A DNA stretch of 64,000 bases from DASZMX01 sp035551475 (GCA_035551475.1 DASZMX010000037.1:43173-107172); one strand, 5' to 3'. Shown: positions 54,121 through 63,112, counted from the stretch's first letter. The notes: generated by a model not told the origin, from the letters alone. Translations and numbers: made by a program.

Positions 54121-54501
54121 TCACCAAACGTTGCGCAGGATTCCGAAGAGCACAAAAGCCGGAACCAGCGTCCAGAGAAAAACCGGTTGCGTCAAGCATC
54201 CCGGCAGAATTTTGCCCGTGGCGTCGCGCACAATTTCGCGCGCATAAAACCAGGCCGCCGCCGGCGCCAGCAAGACGGCCAGCGGATTGAAACGCCACGC
54301 CGCCGCAATATGCCCGTGCAATAATTGATGCGCCGCCCGCAACCCGCCGCAACCGGGGCAATCCCAGCCCGTGGCCTGATGAAACACGCACACCGGATAA
54401 AAATGATATTGCTCCGGGTCAAAGAGAAACACTACCGCGCACGCCGCCGCCAACCCCGCGAGGGAGGCCCACAAGAATAGGCGGCGTTCGAGCGGCGACA
54501 T
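54121..54501 (-). CDS. DUF2752 membrane protein
   Basis: A 126-residue protein starting at 54501, one base after the preceding gene's stop. It has three helices and the DUF2752 signature CVFHQATGWDCPGCGGLRAA, a conserved cysteine-rich stretch between the first two helices (C-x4-C). The family is widespread in Bacteroidetes and Verrucomicrobia with no assigned function. It lies between two GYF/DUF4190 genes. Confidence 0.87.
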   Translation of the reverse strand: MSPLERRLFLWASLAGLAAACAVVFLFDPEQYHFYPVCVFHQATGWDCPGCGGLRAAHQLLHGHIAAAWRFNPLAVLLAPAAAWFYAREIVRDATGKILPGCLTQPVFLWTLVPAFVLFGILRNVW

Positions 54502-54502
54502 A

Positions 54503-54979
54503 TTAATGCGACAGCGAGTTTTGGAGGTTTTGCAAAATTTCCGGGCTGCGCGTGAAAATAATGATCGACAACACCGCAATCACGATGGCCACCACGCCCG
54601 TCACAATGCCCGTGATGGCAAAACCCGTTCCGCCCTGGCCAGGCGCGGCCTTGATTTGCGATAGCGCGATGAAGCCCAAAATAATGGGCAACGGCCCGAG
54701 GACGGAGCAGCAGAGAAGCGAAAAAAGCCCCGTGATCATGGCCCACAACGCCAGCTGATTGGTGGCAGAGGCCGGGGAAACGGGCAGCGAAAGCGGCGGC
54801 GGCGTGGGCGGAATGCTCAAGCCGAATTCCGGATACTCGGCCAGCGCCTTCCAGACATTGGAGCCCTCGGCCTGCACGCGGGTGGCGGCGTTGGCGCGGC
54901 CTTCGGAAATCCACTGGCGCAATTGCTCCGCCGAGATCGGCCCATACTCCTTATGGTCCGCTCCAATGATCTTGTACAT
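54503..54979 (-). CDS. GYF_2 and DUF4190 membrane protein
   Basis: A 158-residue paralogue of the protein at 53641. The ATG at 54979 aligns with the paralogue start (MYKIIGADHKEYGPISAEQL); an extension to 54997 is unlikely. A GYF_2-like domain (about 1-50), a Pro-rich linker (SIPPTPPPLSLPVSP) and two membrane helices (LWAMITGLFSLLCCSVLG, and a second ending IVIAVLSIIIFT) are seen. It is the first gene of the minus-strand run that includes galK and dusB. Confidence 0.85.
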   Translation of the reverse strand: MYKIIGADHKEYGPISAEQLRQWISEGRANAATRVQAEGSNVWKALAEYPEFGLSIPPTPPPLSLPVSPASATNQLALWAMITGLFSLLCCSVLGPLPIILGFIALSQIKAAPGQGGTGFAITGIVTGVVAIVIAVLSIIIFTRSPEILQNLQNSLSH

Positions 54980-55125
54980 AGGGCAAGATGAACGCAAACC
55001 AGCCGCACCGTCAAGTGCGGCGGAACCACTCCCGCGGCTTCCTGTGTTCTGTCATATCTTCTTGACCAACCCCAAAATTTCCCTAAGGTTTCGTCCCAAC
55101 CTGTAAAAAACCCTGTTAACAAACT

Positions 55126-56373
55126 ATGAGATTTCGCCGACTGCTCCCCTTCGTCGCCGTTGCTGTGCTCGCCACCCCCTTGGCCCGCGCGGCGGATTTG
55201 TTTGACATCACCGCCAAAACCACCGATGGCTCCGGCCTCACCATCGTCAGCGGCAATCATTCCGTGATCGACCTGACGCAGCAATTGATCAATAACACCG
55301 GCTCTTTTTCCGCCCTCTCCGGCCACAGTTACAACGCCTCCCTGTCCTACGGCGGCGTGCAAAACGCCCTGCTGTATGAAGTGACCCAAGGCACGCAATA
55401 CACCGCGCACCTCACCACGCCCTTCGACCGCGGGGTGATTGACCGCACGTTCGTCGCCAATTCCCAGGACGCCTTGAACACGGAAATCAAAAACTATCTC
55501 AAGACCGACGGCGCCAGCGATCTCGCGAAATTTCTCGCGGACATCAACAAGAAATCTCCCGCCGGTGTGCTGGACGGCAACCCGCATTCCGTCACCGCGC
55601 TGAATGCGCAACAATCGTTTTTCCAATATGCCTTCGAGCCGACGCTGACCGAGGACGAGGACAATTCCGGCCAATCCAGCGACAGCACGAGCCGCTCGGG
55701 TTTCGCGCTCAATGCCGAGGGCGGCGAATTCGACAGCAAAGGAATCAAGGGCGAAACCTACAGCGTCTCGCCCATGGTGCCGTTCAAGCTGAGCGATCGC
55801 GTGCGCCTGGAAATCACCGTGCCGCTGGAATACACCCGCATCGAAGGCGCCTCGGAATTTGGCGCCGGCCTGCAATTTGCCGTGCCGATCCTGCTCGTCA
55901 AACACACCAAGCAACAGCCGTGGACGTGGCAATTGACGCCGTTGACGGGCGTGCTGGCTTCGGGCTCCGCGGATTTGCTAGCGGGCGGTTTGATGGCCAA
56001 CGGCGGCCTGGCCAGCTACGCTTCGTATCATTGGCATAAATGGGAATTCGCGATGGGCAATGCCGTGTTGATCTACCACGGCGTCAAGGTGAGCATCGGC
56101 GATTACACGTTTGACCCGGACGTCAGCCAGCAGATCTTCAAGACCGGTTTCAAAGTGGGACGCCAGCTCGGCCATCATTGGTATGCTGAGTTGTATGCAA
56201 TTGACACGGAATTTGCGGAGGCGGCGTTCATTCCCCGCTACGCCACGGTGGGCGGCGGCGTGGGCTATCGCGGCGCCAAGAAAAAAGGCTTCATCATGCT
56301 GGGCGCCTACACCGATCTCGCGCCGGGCTATTCGTCGGCCAAGCTGCAATTTGGCACCGGCTGGAAATTTTAA
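55126..56373 (+). CDS. outer-membrane beta-barrel protein (autotransporter-like)
   Basis: A 415-residue exported protein with a signal peptide (residues 1-22, ending ARAAD). The N-terminal third contains Ser/Gly-rich and helical parts. From about residue 190 on, alternating amphipathic strands are seen (VSPMVPFKLSDRVRLEITVP; FGAGLQFAVPILLV), ending with GYSSAKLQFGTGWKF, a typical C-terminal barrel strand with final Phe. It is probably an integral outer-membrane protein. Two coupled secreted-protein genes follow 6 bp downstream, so they may act together. Confidence 0.7.
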   Translation: MRFRRLLPFVAVAVLATPLARAADLFDITAKTTDGSGLTIVSGNHSVIDLTQQLINNTGSFSALSGHSYNASLSYGGVQNALLYEVTQGTQYTAHLTTPFDRGVIDRTFVANSQDALNTEIKNYLKTDGASDLAKFLADINKKSPAGVLDGNPHSVTALNAQQSFFQYAFEPTLTEDEDNSGQSSDSTSRSGFALNAEGGEFDSKGIKGETYSVSPMVPFKLSDRVRLEITVPLEYTRIEGASEFGAGLQFAVPILLVKHTKQQPWTWQLTPLTGVLASGSADLLAGGLMANGGLASYASYHWHKWEFAMGNAVLIYHGVKVSIGDYTFDPDVSQQIFKTGFKVGRQLGHHWYAELYAIDTEFAEAAFIPRYATVGGGVGYRGAKKKGFIMLGAYTDLAPGYSSAKLQFGTGWKF

Positions 56374-56379
56374 AGCCGT

Positions 56380-57135
56380 ATGAAGCGCCTTCTCGCCCTC
56401 GTTTTGCTGGCGCCGTGGATGGCCCAGGCCGACCCGGCCACCAATGCGCCCGCCATGGCCCCGGCGGGAACGCCCCGGGTGCTCGCGCTGGAATTGACCA
56501 TTCTCCGCTACAAGCCAGCCACCAACGAGGCGGTTTTCCACGATTTCAAACTGACCGGAACCACGCCTTCCATTGTTGACACACTCCGCGCGTCCGGCTC
56601 TTCCGTGGACGTGCTGTATCACGGCACGCGCGAGCTGGTGCTGGAGCCCAAATCGTCCGCCAAGTTCAACGCCACCGAGACCCGCCCGGTCATTCTCATC
56701 GGCAAGCAAGGCACGTCGCCGCCAGCGCTGGTGTACGGCCTGACCATGGAAGTGATCGCGCGGCCGCTGTCCGGCGATTCATTTATTCTGAACTGGGACG
56801 GAACGCTCAATTGGTCGCCCGATTTGATTGACCGCCGCGCCACCGGCCCCAATGCCTCGCAAGTGCTGGAAAAAGCGGCCAACGCCGCCAAGAGCATCAC
56901 CGCGCTCACCGGCAAATCCGCCGCCGCCGACATCGGCCTGGCAGTGGCCGATTTGTTCAAGGAGGATACTGTCAATAATAGCGCCATTTACGAATTGCCG
57001 GTTCTCAAGACCGTCGCGCTTAGCGGCAGCCACCTGTGCCATGGCGGCGAAACCATCGTCAACACGACGGCGGCCGAAGCCGGCGCCAAGGAGCCGCAGA
57101 TCATCTTCTTCCTGATCAATCCCACGCTGCCATGA
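56380..57135 (+). CDS. hypothetical secreted protein, tandem paralogue 1
   Basis: A 251-residue protein with a signal peptide (residues 1-18). I do not recognise the family. It shares a pattern with the next gene: LYHGTRELVLEPKSSAKF, then RPVILIGKQGTSPP, YGLTMEVIARPL and FILNWDGTLNWSPDLIDR. This suggests a periplasmic beta-rich domain with a regular repeat fold. Its stop overlaps the next start (ATGA). It lies just downstream of the outer-membrane barrel gene. Confidence 0.75.
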   Translation: MKRLLALVLLAPWMAQADPATNAPAMAPAGTPRVLALELTILRYKPATNEAVFHDFKLTGTTPSIVDTLRASGSSVDVLYHGTRELVLEPKSSAKFNATETRPVILIGKQGTSPPALVYGLTMEVIARPLSGDSFILNWDGTLNWSPDLIDRRATGPNASQVLEKAANAAKSITALTGKSAAADIGLAVADLFKEDTVNNSAIYELPVLKTVALSGSHLCHGGETIVNTTAAEAGAKEPQIIFFLINPTLP

Positions 57136-57914
57136 AGCGGGGCTGCGTATGGCTCGCGGCCGCGGCCCTCAGCCTGGCCGCCGGCGCGCAAAACGTCCCG
57201 TCCGTTGTCAACTGCACGGTTTCCGTCACGGTCATCCGTTGCGCCGGGCGCGCGGCCCCTTCCTCCGACACGTTGCGCGCCTGTCGCCGTCCCGGGGACG
57301 TCTGGCAGGCCCTGCGCCGCGCCGAGGGGGTTCACCTGCTCTACCATTCCACCCGTGAGGCGGCCTTCGCGGAATCCGGCGCGCTCGAGTTCGTGGCGCT
57401 CGAACGGCGTCCCGCCATTCTTATTGGAGCCGTGACGGCGACCAATAATATGGCGCGCGATTATGGCATGAATCTCCACCTGCACGCGCGCCAGGCGCGC
57501 GTCGCGGATGATCAGCCGCTTTTCATCGTCGATTGGGATGGGTCGTGGTCGGATTCGCCGCAACTCATCGCCAAGTGGGAATCGCTCGCGGTGCGCGCGT
57601 TCAACGTCGCCAGCAAGATTCCGGGCATCATGTACGAGAAAACCGAGGAGGATGACGACGGCTTCGTCAATACTGGCCGCGGCACGGACGTGAGCGGATT
57701 TTTCCACAAAAAACCCAAAACCCCGCCGCCGCCCGATCCGGCCGACAGCGCCGCCGGCCCGGCCGAACCGGATTATCTGGCGGACACCGCTTACGAAAGC
57801 GTGCCCCTCGCCGGCCAGTGCGTGACGCGGGCGGGCGGATTGATCATTGCCCGGCAGGGCCTCAGCGACGCCCCCGGCGCCGATGAATTGCTCCTGGTGA
57901 TTTCGCTGAACTAA
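57132..57914 (+). CDS. hypothetical secreted protein, tandem paralogue 2
   Basis: A 260-residue protein with a signal peptide (residues about 1-20). It matches the preceding protein in LLYHSTREAAFAES, RRPAILIGAVTAT, YGMNLHLHARQA and FIVDWDGSWSDSPQLIAKWE, so the two arose by tandem duplication. A Pro/Asp-rich segment (KPKTPPPPDPADS) sits near residue 200, and the C-terminus has SVPLAGQCVTRAGGLII. Coupled to the upstream gene; followed 2 bp later by the CPBP gene. Function unknown. Confidence 0.75.
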   Translation: MKRGCVWLAAAALSLAAGAQNVPSVVNCTVSVTVIRCAGRAAPSSDTLRACRRPGDVWQALRRAEGVHLLYHSTREAAFAESGALEFVALERRPAILIGAVTATNNMARDYGMNLHLHARQARVADDQPLFIVDWDGSWSDSPQLIAKWESLAVRAFNVASKIPGIMYEKTEEDDDGFVNTGRGTDVSGFFHKKPKTPPPPDPADSAAGPAEPDYLADTAYESVPLAGQCVTRAGGLIIARQGLSDAPGADELLLVISLN

Positions 57915-57916
57915 CC

Positions 57917-58789
57917 ATGCGACCTGTCCGCGCGCTGCTCGTTTATCTCGCGGTTGTCTTTCTCGGAGGCGCCCTGCTGGCGCCCTGGCTTTATTTTCTC
58001 GCGCAATGGGCGGCGCCGCATTCGGGATTGGCCGCGCATCCCTTTCACCGGTTTCTTGACAGGTCGCTGCTCGGCTTGGCGCTGATCGGGCTCTGGCCTT
58101 TTTTGAGGGTGGGCCGCATGAATTCGTGGCGCCAGCTTGGTTTGCCGCCGTTTCGTCCGCATCGCGCGGAGTTTGCGCGCGGCTGTTTGATCGGCATCTT
58201 TTCCCTGTGGACCATCGGCGCGGCAGCGGTGGCCTGCGGCGCGCGCACCGTCACAATGCATCACGGCGGCCTGGCGGGCGCGCTCGCCGCGATGATCGGA
58301 ACGGCCGTCCTTGTCAGCGTGCTGGAAGAACTTTTGTTTCGCGGCGCGCTATTCGGCTTGCTTCGTCAAAGCTTTTCCTGGCCCACGGCGCTGGTGGTGA
58401 GCAGCGTCATTTTTGGCCTCGCGCACTTTTTGCAAAAAGCCGATCTGCCGGGGCCGGTGACGTGGCGCTCCGGCCTTGAACTGCTGCCGGGCATGTTCCG
58501 CAACTTCGCGGATTTCCAGGCGCTGATTCCAGCGTTCTTGAACCTGACGCTCGTCGGCGCCGCGCTGGCGCTGGCCTATCAGCGCACGGGCGCGCTCTAT
58601 TGCTCGCTGGGATTGCACGCCGCGTGGATTTTTTCGCTTAAATTCTTCTTCTTTACCAGTGATCCCGCGCCGCGTGCGGCGTTGTGGCTGTGGGGCTCGG
58701 GCAACATTCTGGATGGCTGGATGGTTGCGCCGGGACTGGTGGCGGCGATCCTTTTGATAGTGCGCTGGACGCCTGCGCCCGTCCCATGA
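57917..58789 (+). CDS. CPBP family intramembrane metalloprotease
   Basis: A 290-residue integral membrane protein with about 8 helices. The CPBP/CAAX-protease motifs are SVLEELLFRGALFGLLRQ (EExxxR), VIFGLAHFLQ and LGLHAAWIF, which hold the metal ligands and catalytic Glu. Roles of this family vary: peptide processing, immunity to self-made peptides, or regulation. Its stop overlaps the comF start (ATGA). Confidence 0.92.
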   Translation: MRPVRALLVYLAVVFLGGALLAPWLYFLAQWAAPHSGLAAHPFHRFLDRSLLGLALIGLWPFLRVGRMNSWRQLGLPPFRPHRAEFARGCLIGIFSLWTIGAAAVACGARTVTMHHGGLAGALAAMIGTAVLVSVLEELLFRGALFGLLRQSFSWPTALVVSSVIFGLAHFLQKADLPGPVTWRSGLELLPGMFRNFADFQALIPAFLNLTLVGAALALAYQRTGALYCSLGLHAAWIFSLKFFFFTSDPAPRAALWLWGSGNILDGWMVAPGLVAAILLIVRWTPAPVP

Positions 58790-59502
58790 TCGACGCTTTC
58801 CTGAATTTCATTTACCCGCCGCTTTGCCAGATTTGCCGCGGGCAACGCGCCTCTTCCGCCGAAGGCTATGTCTGCTCCGAATGCTGGGCGGGGGTGCGCT
58901 TTATCACGCCGCCGTTTTGCCAGCGCTGCGGCTTGCCGTACGAAGGCGCGATTTCCACGGACGAATTTCAATGCGAGAATTGCCGGGATTTGAATTTCAC
59001 GTTTTCCAGCGCCCGCTCCGCCGTGCATGCCAACGGCCTGATGCTCGACGTCATTCATCGCTACAAATACAAGAGCGCCTTATGGTTTGAGCCGTTCCTG
59101 GCCGGCCTGCTGGTGCGCCAGGCCGCGCCCGTCCTGCAAGGCGAAAAATGGGACGCCATTGTCCCGGTGCCGCTGCATCGCGCAAAAGAGCGCGAACGCG
59201 AATTTAATCAAGCCGCCCGTTTGGCCCGGCATTTGAGCGCCGCCACCGGCCTGCCGGTCCGCCACGGCCTCGTGCGCCGCGTCAAACCTACGAATACGCA
59301 GACCCGGCTGACCCGGCCGCAACGCGCCGCCAATGTCGCCGGCGCGTTTGCCTTCGCTGCCCCCGCGCGCCTGGCGGGCGAAAACATTGTTTTGCTTGAC
59401 GATGTGTTGACCACCGGCGCCACGACGGACGCTTGCGCGCGGGCCTTGCGGGAAGGGGGCGCGGGCCGGATTGGCGTTTGGACGCTGGCACGCGGAGCTT
59501 GA
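58786..59502 (+). CDS. ComF family protein
   Basis: A 238-residue protein. An N-terminal zinc-finger region has cysteine pairs (CQICRG, CSEC, CQRCGLPY, CENCRD). The phosphoribosyltransferase domain has VPVPLHRAKEREREFNQA, RLTRPQRAANVAGAF and the PRPP loop ENIVLLDDVLTTGAT. ComF proteins are linked to DNA uptake or processing of incoming DNA. The ATG at 58786 overlaps the CPBP stop, and the longer frame from 58684 is a shadow. Confidence 0.94.
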   Translation: MIDAFLNFIYPPLCQICRGQRASSAEGYVCSECWAGVRFITPPFCQRCGLPYEGAISTDEFQCENCRDLNFTFSSARSAVHANGLMLDVIHRYKYKSALWFEPFLAGLLVRQAAPVLQGEKWDAIVPVPLHRAKEREREFNQAARLARHLSAATGLPVRHGLVRRVKPTNTQTRLTRPQRAANVAGAFAFAAPARLAGENIVLLDDVLTTGATTDACARALREGGAGRIGVWTLARGA

Positions 59503-59579
59503 CCTGACGGCAGGCCCGGCGCTTAAATATCAAGACCGCCGATGGCGTGACGCGCCCGGATCAGCAACTCTCTTTGCAC

Positions 59580-60524
59580 ATGGCTACTACGACGTTCAAC
59601 AAGAAAACTCTGGGATTGGAAACCGTCGAAGCCCCGCCCGCCGCGGAGGGTCAGACGACATTTGTCAAAAAATCCAAGCTTACCGGCTCCAAGTCGCGCA
59701 AACGTGACATTCCGGAAGGCCTTTGGACCAAATGCGACAAATGCGGCAACATGATTTACGACAAGGAGCTGGACGACAATTTCAAGGTCTGCCCCAAATG
59801 CCAGTTTCATTTTTCCATCGGCGCCCGCGAACGCATCCACGCGCTGGTCGAGACCTGTTCGTTTGAGGAAAGCGACGCCTCGCTGGAAAGCGTGGATATT
59901 CTGAAATTCACCGGCGTTTCCTCCTACACCTCCAAGCTCGCGCAATACAAGAAAGCCACAAGTTTGAAGGACGCTGTCTGCACCGGCATCGGGCGGATTG
60001 GGAAATACCGCGTCGGTTTGGGCGTGATGGATTTCGCCTTCCTCGGCGGCTCGATGGGCTCCGTGGTCGGCGAAAAACTGACGCGCCTCATTGAAGCGTC
60101 CACAGACAAGGGGTTGCCCGTGATTATTTTTGCCACCAGCGGCGGCGCGCGCATGTATGAAGGCATGTTCAGCCTGATGCAAATGGCCAAGACCTGCGCC
60201 GCCCTCTCCTATCACGCCAAGGCCAAGCTGCCTTACATCAGCGTGCTGACCAATCCCACCATGGCCGGCGTCAGCGCCAGCTTCGCCACCGTGGGCGATC
60301 TAATCATCGCCGAACCGGGCGCCATGATTGGCTTCGCCGGGCCGCGCGTGATTGAAAGCACCACGCAATCCGAATTGCCGCCCGGCTTTCAAACCGCTGA
60401 ATTTTTGCTCGATCACGGCTTGATTGACGCCATTGTGCCGCGCCAGGAATTGAAGGCCCGCCTCTGCTATTATCTTGACTACCTCATGGAAGGCCGCGAA
60501 CAGCAGGCCTCCCTCGGACGTTAG
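59580..60524 (+). CDS. accD: acetyl-CoA carboxylase carboxyltransferase subunit beta
   Basis: A 314-residue subunit of the carboxyltransferase that makes malonyl-CoA for fatty-acid synthesis. The zinc-binding C-x2-C...C-x2-C is at C52, C55, C71 and C74 (TKCDKCGNMIY; VCPKCQFHF). The carboxyltransferase core has GVMDFAFLGGSMGSVVGEK, FATSGGARMYEG and GVSASFATVGDLIIAEPGA. The N-terminal extension (about 45 residues before the zinc domain) is typical of this phylum. The ATG at 59580 is chosen; a GTG at 59547 would add 11 residues. Confidence 0.96.
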   Translation: MATTTFNKKTLGLETVEAPPAAEGQTTFVKKSKLTGSKSRKRDIPEGLWTKCDKCGNMIYDKELDDNFKVCPKCQFHFSIGARERIHALVETCSFEESDASLESVDILKFTGVSSYTSKLAQYKKATSLKDAVCTGIGRIGKYRVGLGVMDFAFLGGSMGSVVGEKLTRLIEASTDKGLPVIIFATSGGARMYEGMFSLMQMAKTCAALSYHAKAKLPYISVLTNPTMAGVSASFATVGDLIIAEPGAMIGFAGPRVIESTTQSELPPGFQTAEFLLDHGLIDAIVPRQELKARLCYYLDYLMEGREQQASLGR

Positions 60525-60526
60525 TT

Positions 60527-61435
60527 ATGCCGATTTGCCTGCCGCCCGTTTCGCGCCGCCAATTTCTGCGCCAGGCCGCCGGCGCGGCTGCAGCCCTGGC
60601 GCTCAGCCCCGCCTGCGCGCATGCCCCCGGCCGTCCGCAAACCTGGGCGCTGCTTTCTGACATCCACATCGCCGCCGATCCGCGCACGATCTGCAAGGAT
60701 GTCAACATGACGGATAATTTGCGCCGCGTGACTCAGGAAGTCCTGGCATGGAACGAGCATCCGGCGGGCGTGTTCATCAACGGCGACCTGGCGTTTCAGG
60801 AGGGCGACCTCTCCGATTACCAGGCGGTGGGCGGATTGTTGCAACCGTTGCGCGCCGGCGGCCTCCCGCTGTGCCTCGCCTTGGGCAACCACGACAACCG
60901 GGAACACTTTTGGGAAACCTTGCGCGCCGATGAATCGACGCCGCCCGGCCTGGCCAACCGTCAAGTTGAAATCATCCCCGGGCGAACGGCTAATTGGTTT
61001 GTGCTCGATTCTTTGATCAAGACGAAGGAAGCGCCTGGCTTGCTGGGCCCGGCCCAACGGACGTGGCTCGCCCAGGCCCTCGACGCCCACCGCGATAAAC
61101 CCGCCATCGTCCTGACGCATCACCAACCCGATCCGGGCGTCGGCCAGCCGAGCAATCCTCTGCAAGACACCGCGGCCACGCTGGAAATTCTGCGGCCGCG
61201 CCGCCATGTCAAAGCATGGCTATTCGGCCACACGCACCGCTGGGGAACGTACGAAGACCCCAGCGGTTTGCACCTGATCAATCTGCCGCCCGTCGCCTAT
61301 CTATTTGACAAAGGCCCGCCCAACGGCTGGGTCCAGGCCACGGTGGGAGCCGCAGGCATGAAGCTGGAATTGCGCTGCTTGGATCGCACCCGCGCCGATC
61401 ACGGCCAGGTCTTTCCGCTTTCGTGGCGCGTCTAG
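60527..61435 (+). CDS. exported metallophosphoesterase with Tat-like signal
   Basis: A 302-residue protein 2 bp after accD. The N-terminus VSRRQFLRQAAGAAAALAL is a twin-arginine-type signal with a possible lipoprotein-like Cys near 33 (SPACAHAP). The calcineurin-like domain is complete: LLSDIHIAADP (D-x-H), FINGDLAFQEGD, LALGNHDNREH, VLTHHQPDPG and LFGHTHRWGTY. Substrate unknown. It is convergent with the DUF1080 gene, 7 bp away. Confidence 0.9.
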   Translation: MPICLPPVSRRQFLRQAAGAAAALALSPACAHAPGRPQTWALLSDIHIAADPRTICKDVNMTDNLRRVTQEVLAWNEHPAGVFINGDLAFQEGDLSDYQAVGGLLQPLRAGGLPLCLALGNHDNREHFWETLRADESTPPGLANRQVEIIPGRTANWFVLDSLIKTKEAPGLLGPAQRTWLAQALDAHRDKPAIVLTHHQPDPGVGQPSNPLQDTAATLEILRPRRHVKAWLFGHTHRWGTYEDPSGLHLINLPPVAYLFDKGPPNGWVQATVGAAGMKLELRCLDRTRADHGQVFPLSWRV

Positions 61436-61442
61436 CAAAGCG

Positions 61443-62102
61443 TCATTTCGCCGCTGTCAAATCTTTGATCCGCAGGTTGCGAAATTCCACCTGGCTCCAG
61501 TGGCCGAGCAACGCGATGTGCCCCTTGGGTCGCAGCGCGCCATAATGAATGCGCAGCAGCGCCGGGTCCGTCACATCCTTAAGATTTCCGTCCACAATCA
61601 ATTGACCGTTCAGCGTCACCTTAAGTCGCGTCCCGTCTGCGCTGATCTCGTATTCATTCCATTCACCCGTGGGACGCAACGCCCCGCGTTTGGCGGCAAA
61701 TATTTTGTAAACCGAACCGCAATACTGGCCGGGCTCCAACTTCGCATACTGCGGCGCATCGTCATCGAGAATTTGGATTTCGTTGCCAGCGTAGGTGAGG
61801 TCGTTGGTTTCCATCGGGACGCGAATGCCGATGCCATTGTTGGCGCCGGGCGTCAATTTGAATTCCAGGCGCAGCACAAAATCCGCATACTCCGCTTCTG
61901 TCACCAAATCATTGCCCGCATCCGGCGGCGAGACGATCACGCCATTGGTGACGTAATATGGCGGGCCTTTCGTTTTGTGCATTTCACGCCAACCCTCGAG
62001 CGAGCGGCCATCGAATAACGGCTTAAAGCCCGACTCCGCCTGCGCCCGCGCCGCGCATCCCAGGCACAACAACGCGGCCAGACAGGTCCAAATCGCTTTC
62101 AT
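61443..62102 (-). CDS. secreted DUF1080 (3-keto-disaccharide hydrolase-like) protein
   Basis: A 219-residue exported protein with a signal peptide (residues 1-22). DUF1080 is a concanavalin-like fold; family blocks are FKPLFDGRSLEGWREM, ITVSPPD-type turn strands, FVLRLEFKLTPGANNGIGIR and IQILDDDAPQYAKL. It ends VEFRNLRIKDL. Some members hydrolyse 3-keto-glycosides. The family is greatly expanded in Verrucomicrobia and Planctomycetes. Confidence 0.92.
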   Translation of the reverse strand: MKAIWTCLAALLCLGCAARAQAESGFKPLFDGRSLEGWREMHKTKGPPYYVTNGVIVSPPDAGNDLVTEAEYADFVLRLEFKLTPGANNGIGIRVPMETNDLTYAGNEIQILDDDAPQYAKLEPGQYCGSVYKIFAAKRGALRPTGEWNEYEISADGTRLKVTLNGQLIVDGNLKDVTDPALLRIHYGALRPKGHIALLGHWSQVEFRNLRIKDLTAAK

Positions 62103-62353
62103 ACGACAACATGAGCTTGCGCCCGCCGCTAGCGCAAGTGGAATTGAAACCGTAAGATTTCCCGACTCGTTTACACTTCAACGACTCCTCGTGCGGGATC
62201 CCCCTTCATGGGCGAAAGGCCACAAAATGCTCCCCGCAAGCTGATTATAAGAATCGCCGCCGCCGGGGCCAGCCCTGCCCCGAGTTGGCCCGCAAGGTGC
62301 TAAAACAGTCTCAGACATCGCGATACTTTGAGCAGTATTAGACGGAGTTGATT

Positions 62354-62992
62354 ATGACGAAGATTTCGGCGATGTCCCTCGCGGCCCTTTCCCTCACCAC
62401 CAGCGCCGCTTTGGCCGGCAACATTACCATTGCCAACGGAGATTTTTCCACGCCCACCGAGACAGGCACGTTCACCACGATGAGTGGCAACGACCTGCCC
62501 GGCTGGACGATTGGTGCAGACACAACCATTGATCATATTGGCAATTACTGGCAGGCTCCGCCTCCAGGGGGCCAATCAGTGGATCTGGACGGCTCGTACA
62601 CGGCGTCCAGCATTTTCCAGGACATCTACGTGCCGGTGGCTGGCACGGTGACAGTGAACTTCTGGCTCGCAGGCAATCCCGACGGCGGCGATCCCAGCAA
62701 AAGCCTCGCCGTATGGTTCAGCGAAGAAGTTGATCAATTCTCCTTCAGCACGTCCGGCCATGACAAAAACAGCATGGGCTGGACGTACGAAACGGCCACC
62801 TTTATCGCGCCCTCCGCCGCCACCTACACCCTCGCTTTCCGCAGCCAGGACGACCCCCAAAGCGCCTTCGGCCCCGTCATCGCCGGAGTCACCGCCAACG
62901 CCTCCGGCAGCGTGCCCGATGCCGGCCTGACCGCCGTTCTCCTCGGCGCCGCCGTCACCGGCCTGGGCGCCCTGCGCCGCAAGATCGCCTGA
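62354..62992 (+). CDS. CTERM-anchored secreted protein (DUF642-like)
   Basis: A 212-residue protein. The ATG at 62354 gives a signal peptide (ending AALAGN); a TTG two codons earlier is less likely. The body is a single jelly-roll domain with ITIANGDFSTPTETGTF, QSVDLDGSYTASSIFQDI and ATYTLAFRSQDD, resembling the DUF642/choice-of-anchor-C families. The C-terminus is a VPD-type sorting tag: VPDAG, a hydrophobic helix (LTAVLLGAAVTGLGAL) and RRK. This would be recognised by an exosortase-like enzyme, which is not encoded here. The preceding 250 bp (62103-62353) hold no gene that I can support. Confidence 0.88.
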   Translation: MTKISAMSLAALSLTTSAALAGNITIANGDFSTPTETGTFTTMSGNDLPGWTIGADTTIDHIGNYWQAPPPGGQSVDLDGSYTASSIFQDIYVPVAGTVTVNFWLAGNPDGGDPSKSLAVWFSEEVDQFSFSTSGHDKNSMGWTYETATFIAPSAATYTLAFRSQDDPQSAFGPVIAGVTANASGSVPDAGLTAVLLGAAVTGLGALRRKIA

Positions 62993-63013
62993 TTTTCCCT
63001 CCAACAACTTGAC

Positions 63014-63044
63014 AGAGCCGGCCTCACCGCCGGCTCTTTTTTTT
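63014..63044 (+). terminator. intrinsic terminator
   Basis: A perfect 9-bp stem (AGAGCCGGC against GCCGGCTCT) with a 6-nt loop is followed by eight T. It lies 22 bp after the CTERM gene stop and marks the end of that transcript. Confidence 0.92.
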
Positions 63045-63062
63045 CGCAGGAAGAATTGAAGA

Positions 63063-63112
63063 TGGTGCGCGCTGTAGGTTTCGAACCTACGACCCCTACC
63101 GTGTGAAGGTTG
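63063..63112 (-). pseudogene. 3' fragment of tRNA-Val(CAC), probable attachment site
   Basis: On the minus strand the sequence reads as the anticodon arm (loop TTCACAC, anticodon CAC at 63105-63103), variable loop GGGTC, T arm (GTAGG-TTCGAAA-CCTAC), acceptor strand AGCGCGC, discriminator A and encoded CCA. The D arm and the 5' acceptor strand (expected GCGCGCT) are absent. Pairing breaks inside the anticodon stem (position 28). A displaced tRNA 3' end like this is the usual trace of integration by a tyrosine recombinase. The intact tRNA would lie beyond the right edge. Confidence 0.75.

Noticed and set aside
63063..63112. Complete functional tRNA-Val
   Set aside because: No D arm or 5' acceptor strand in the following minus-strand bases, and the anticodon stem is mismatched; only a 3' fragment is supported.
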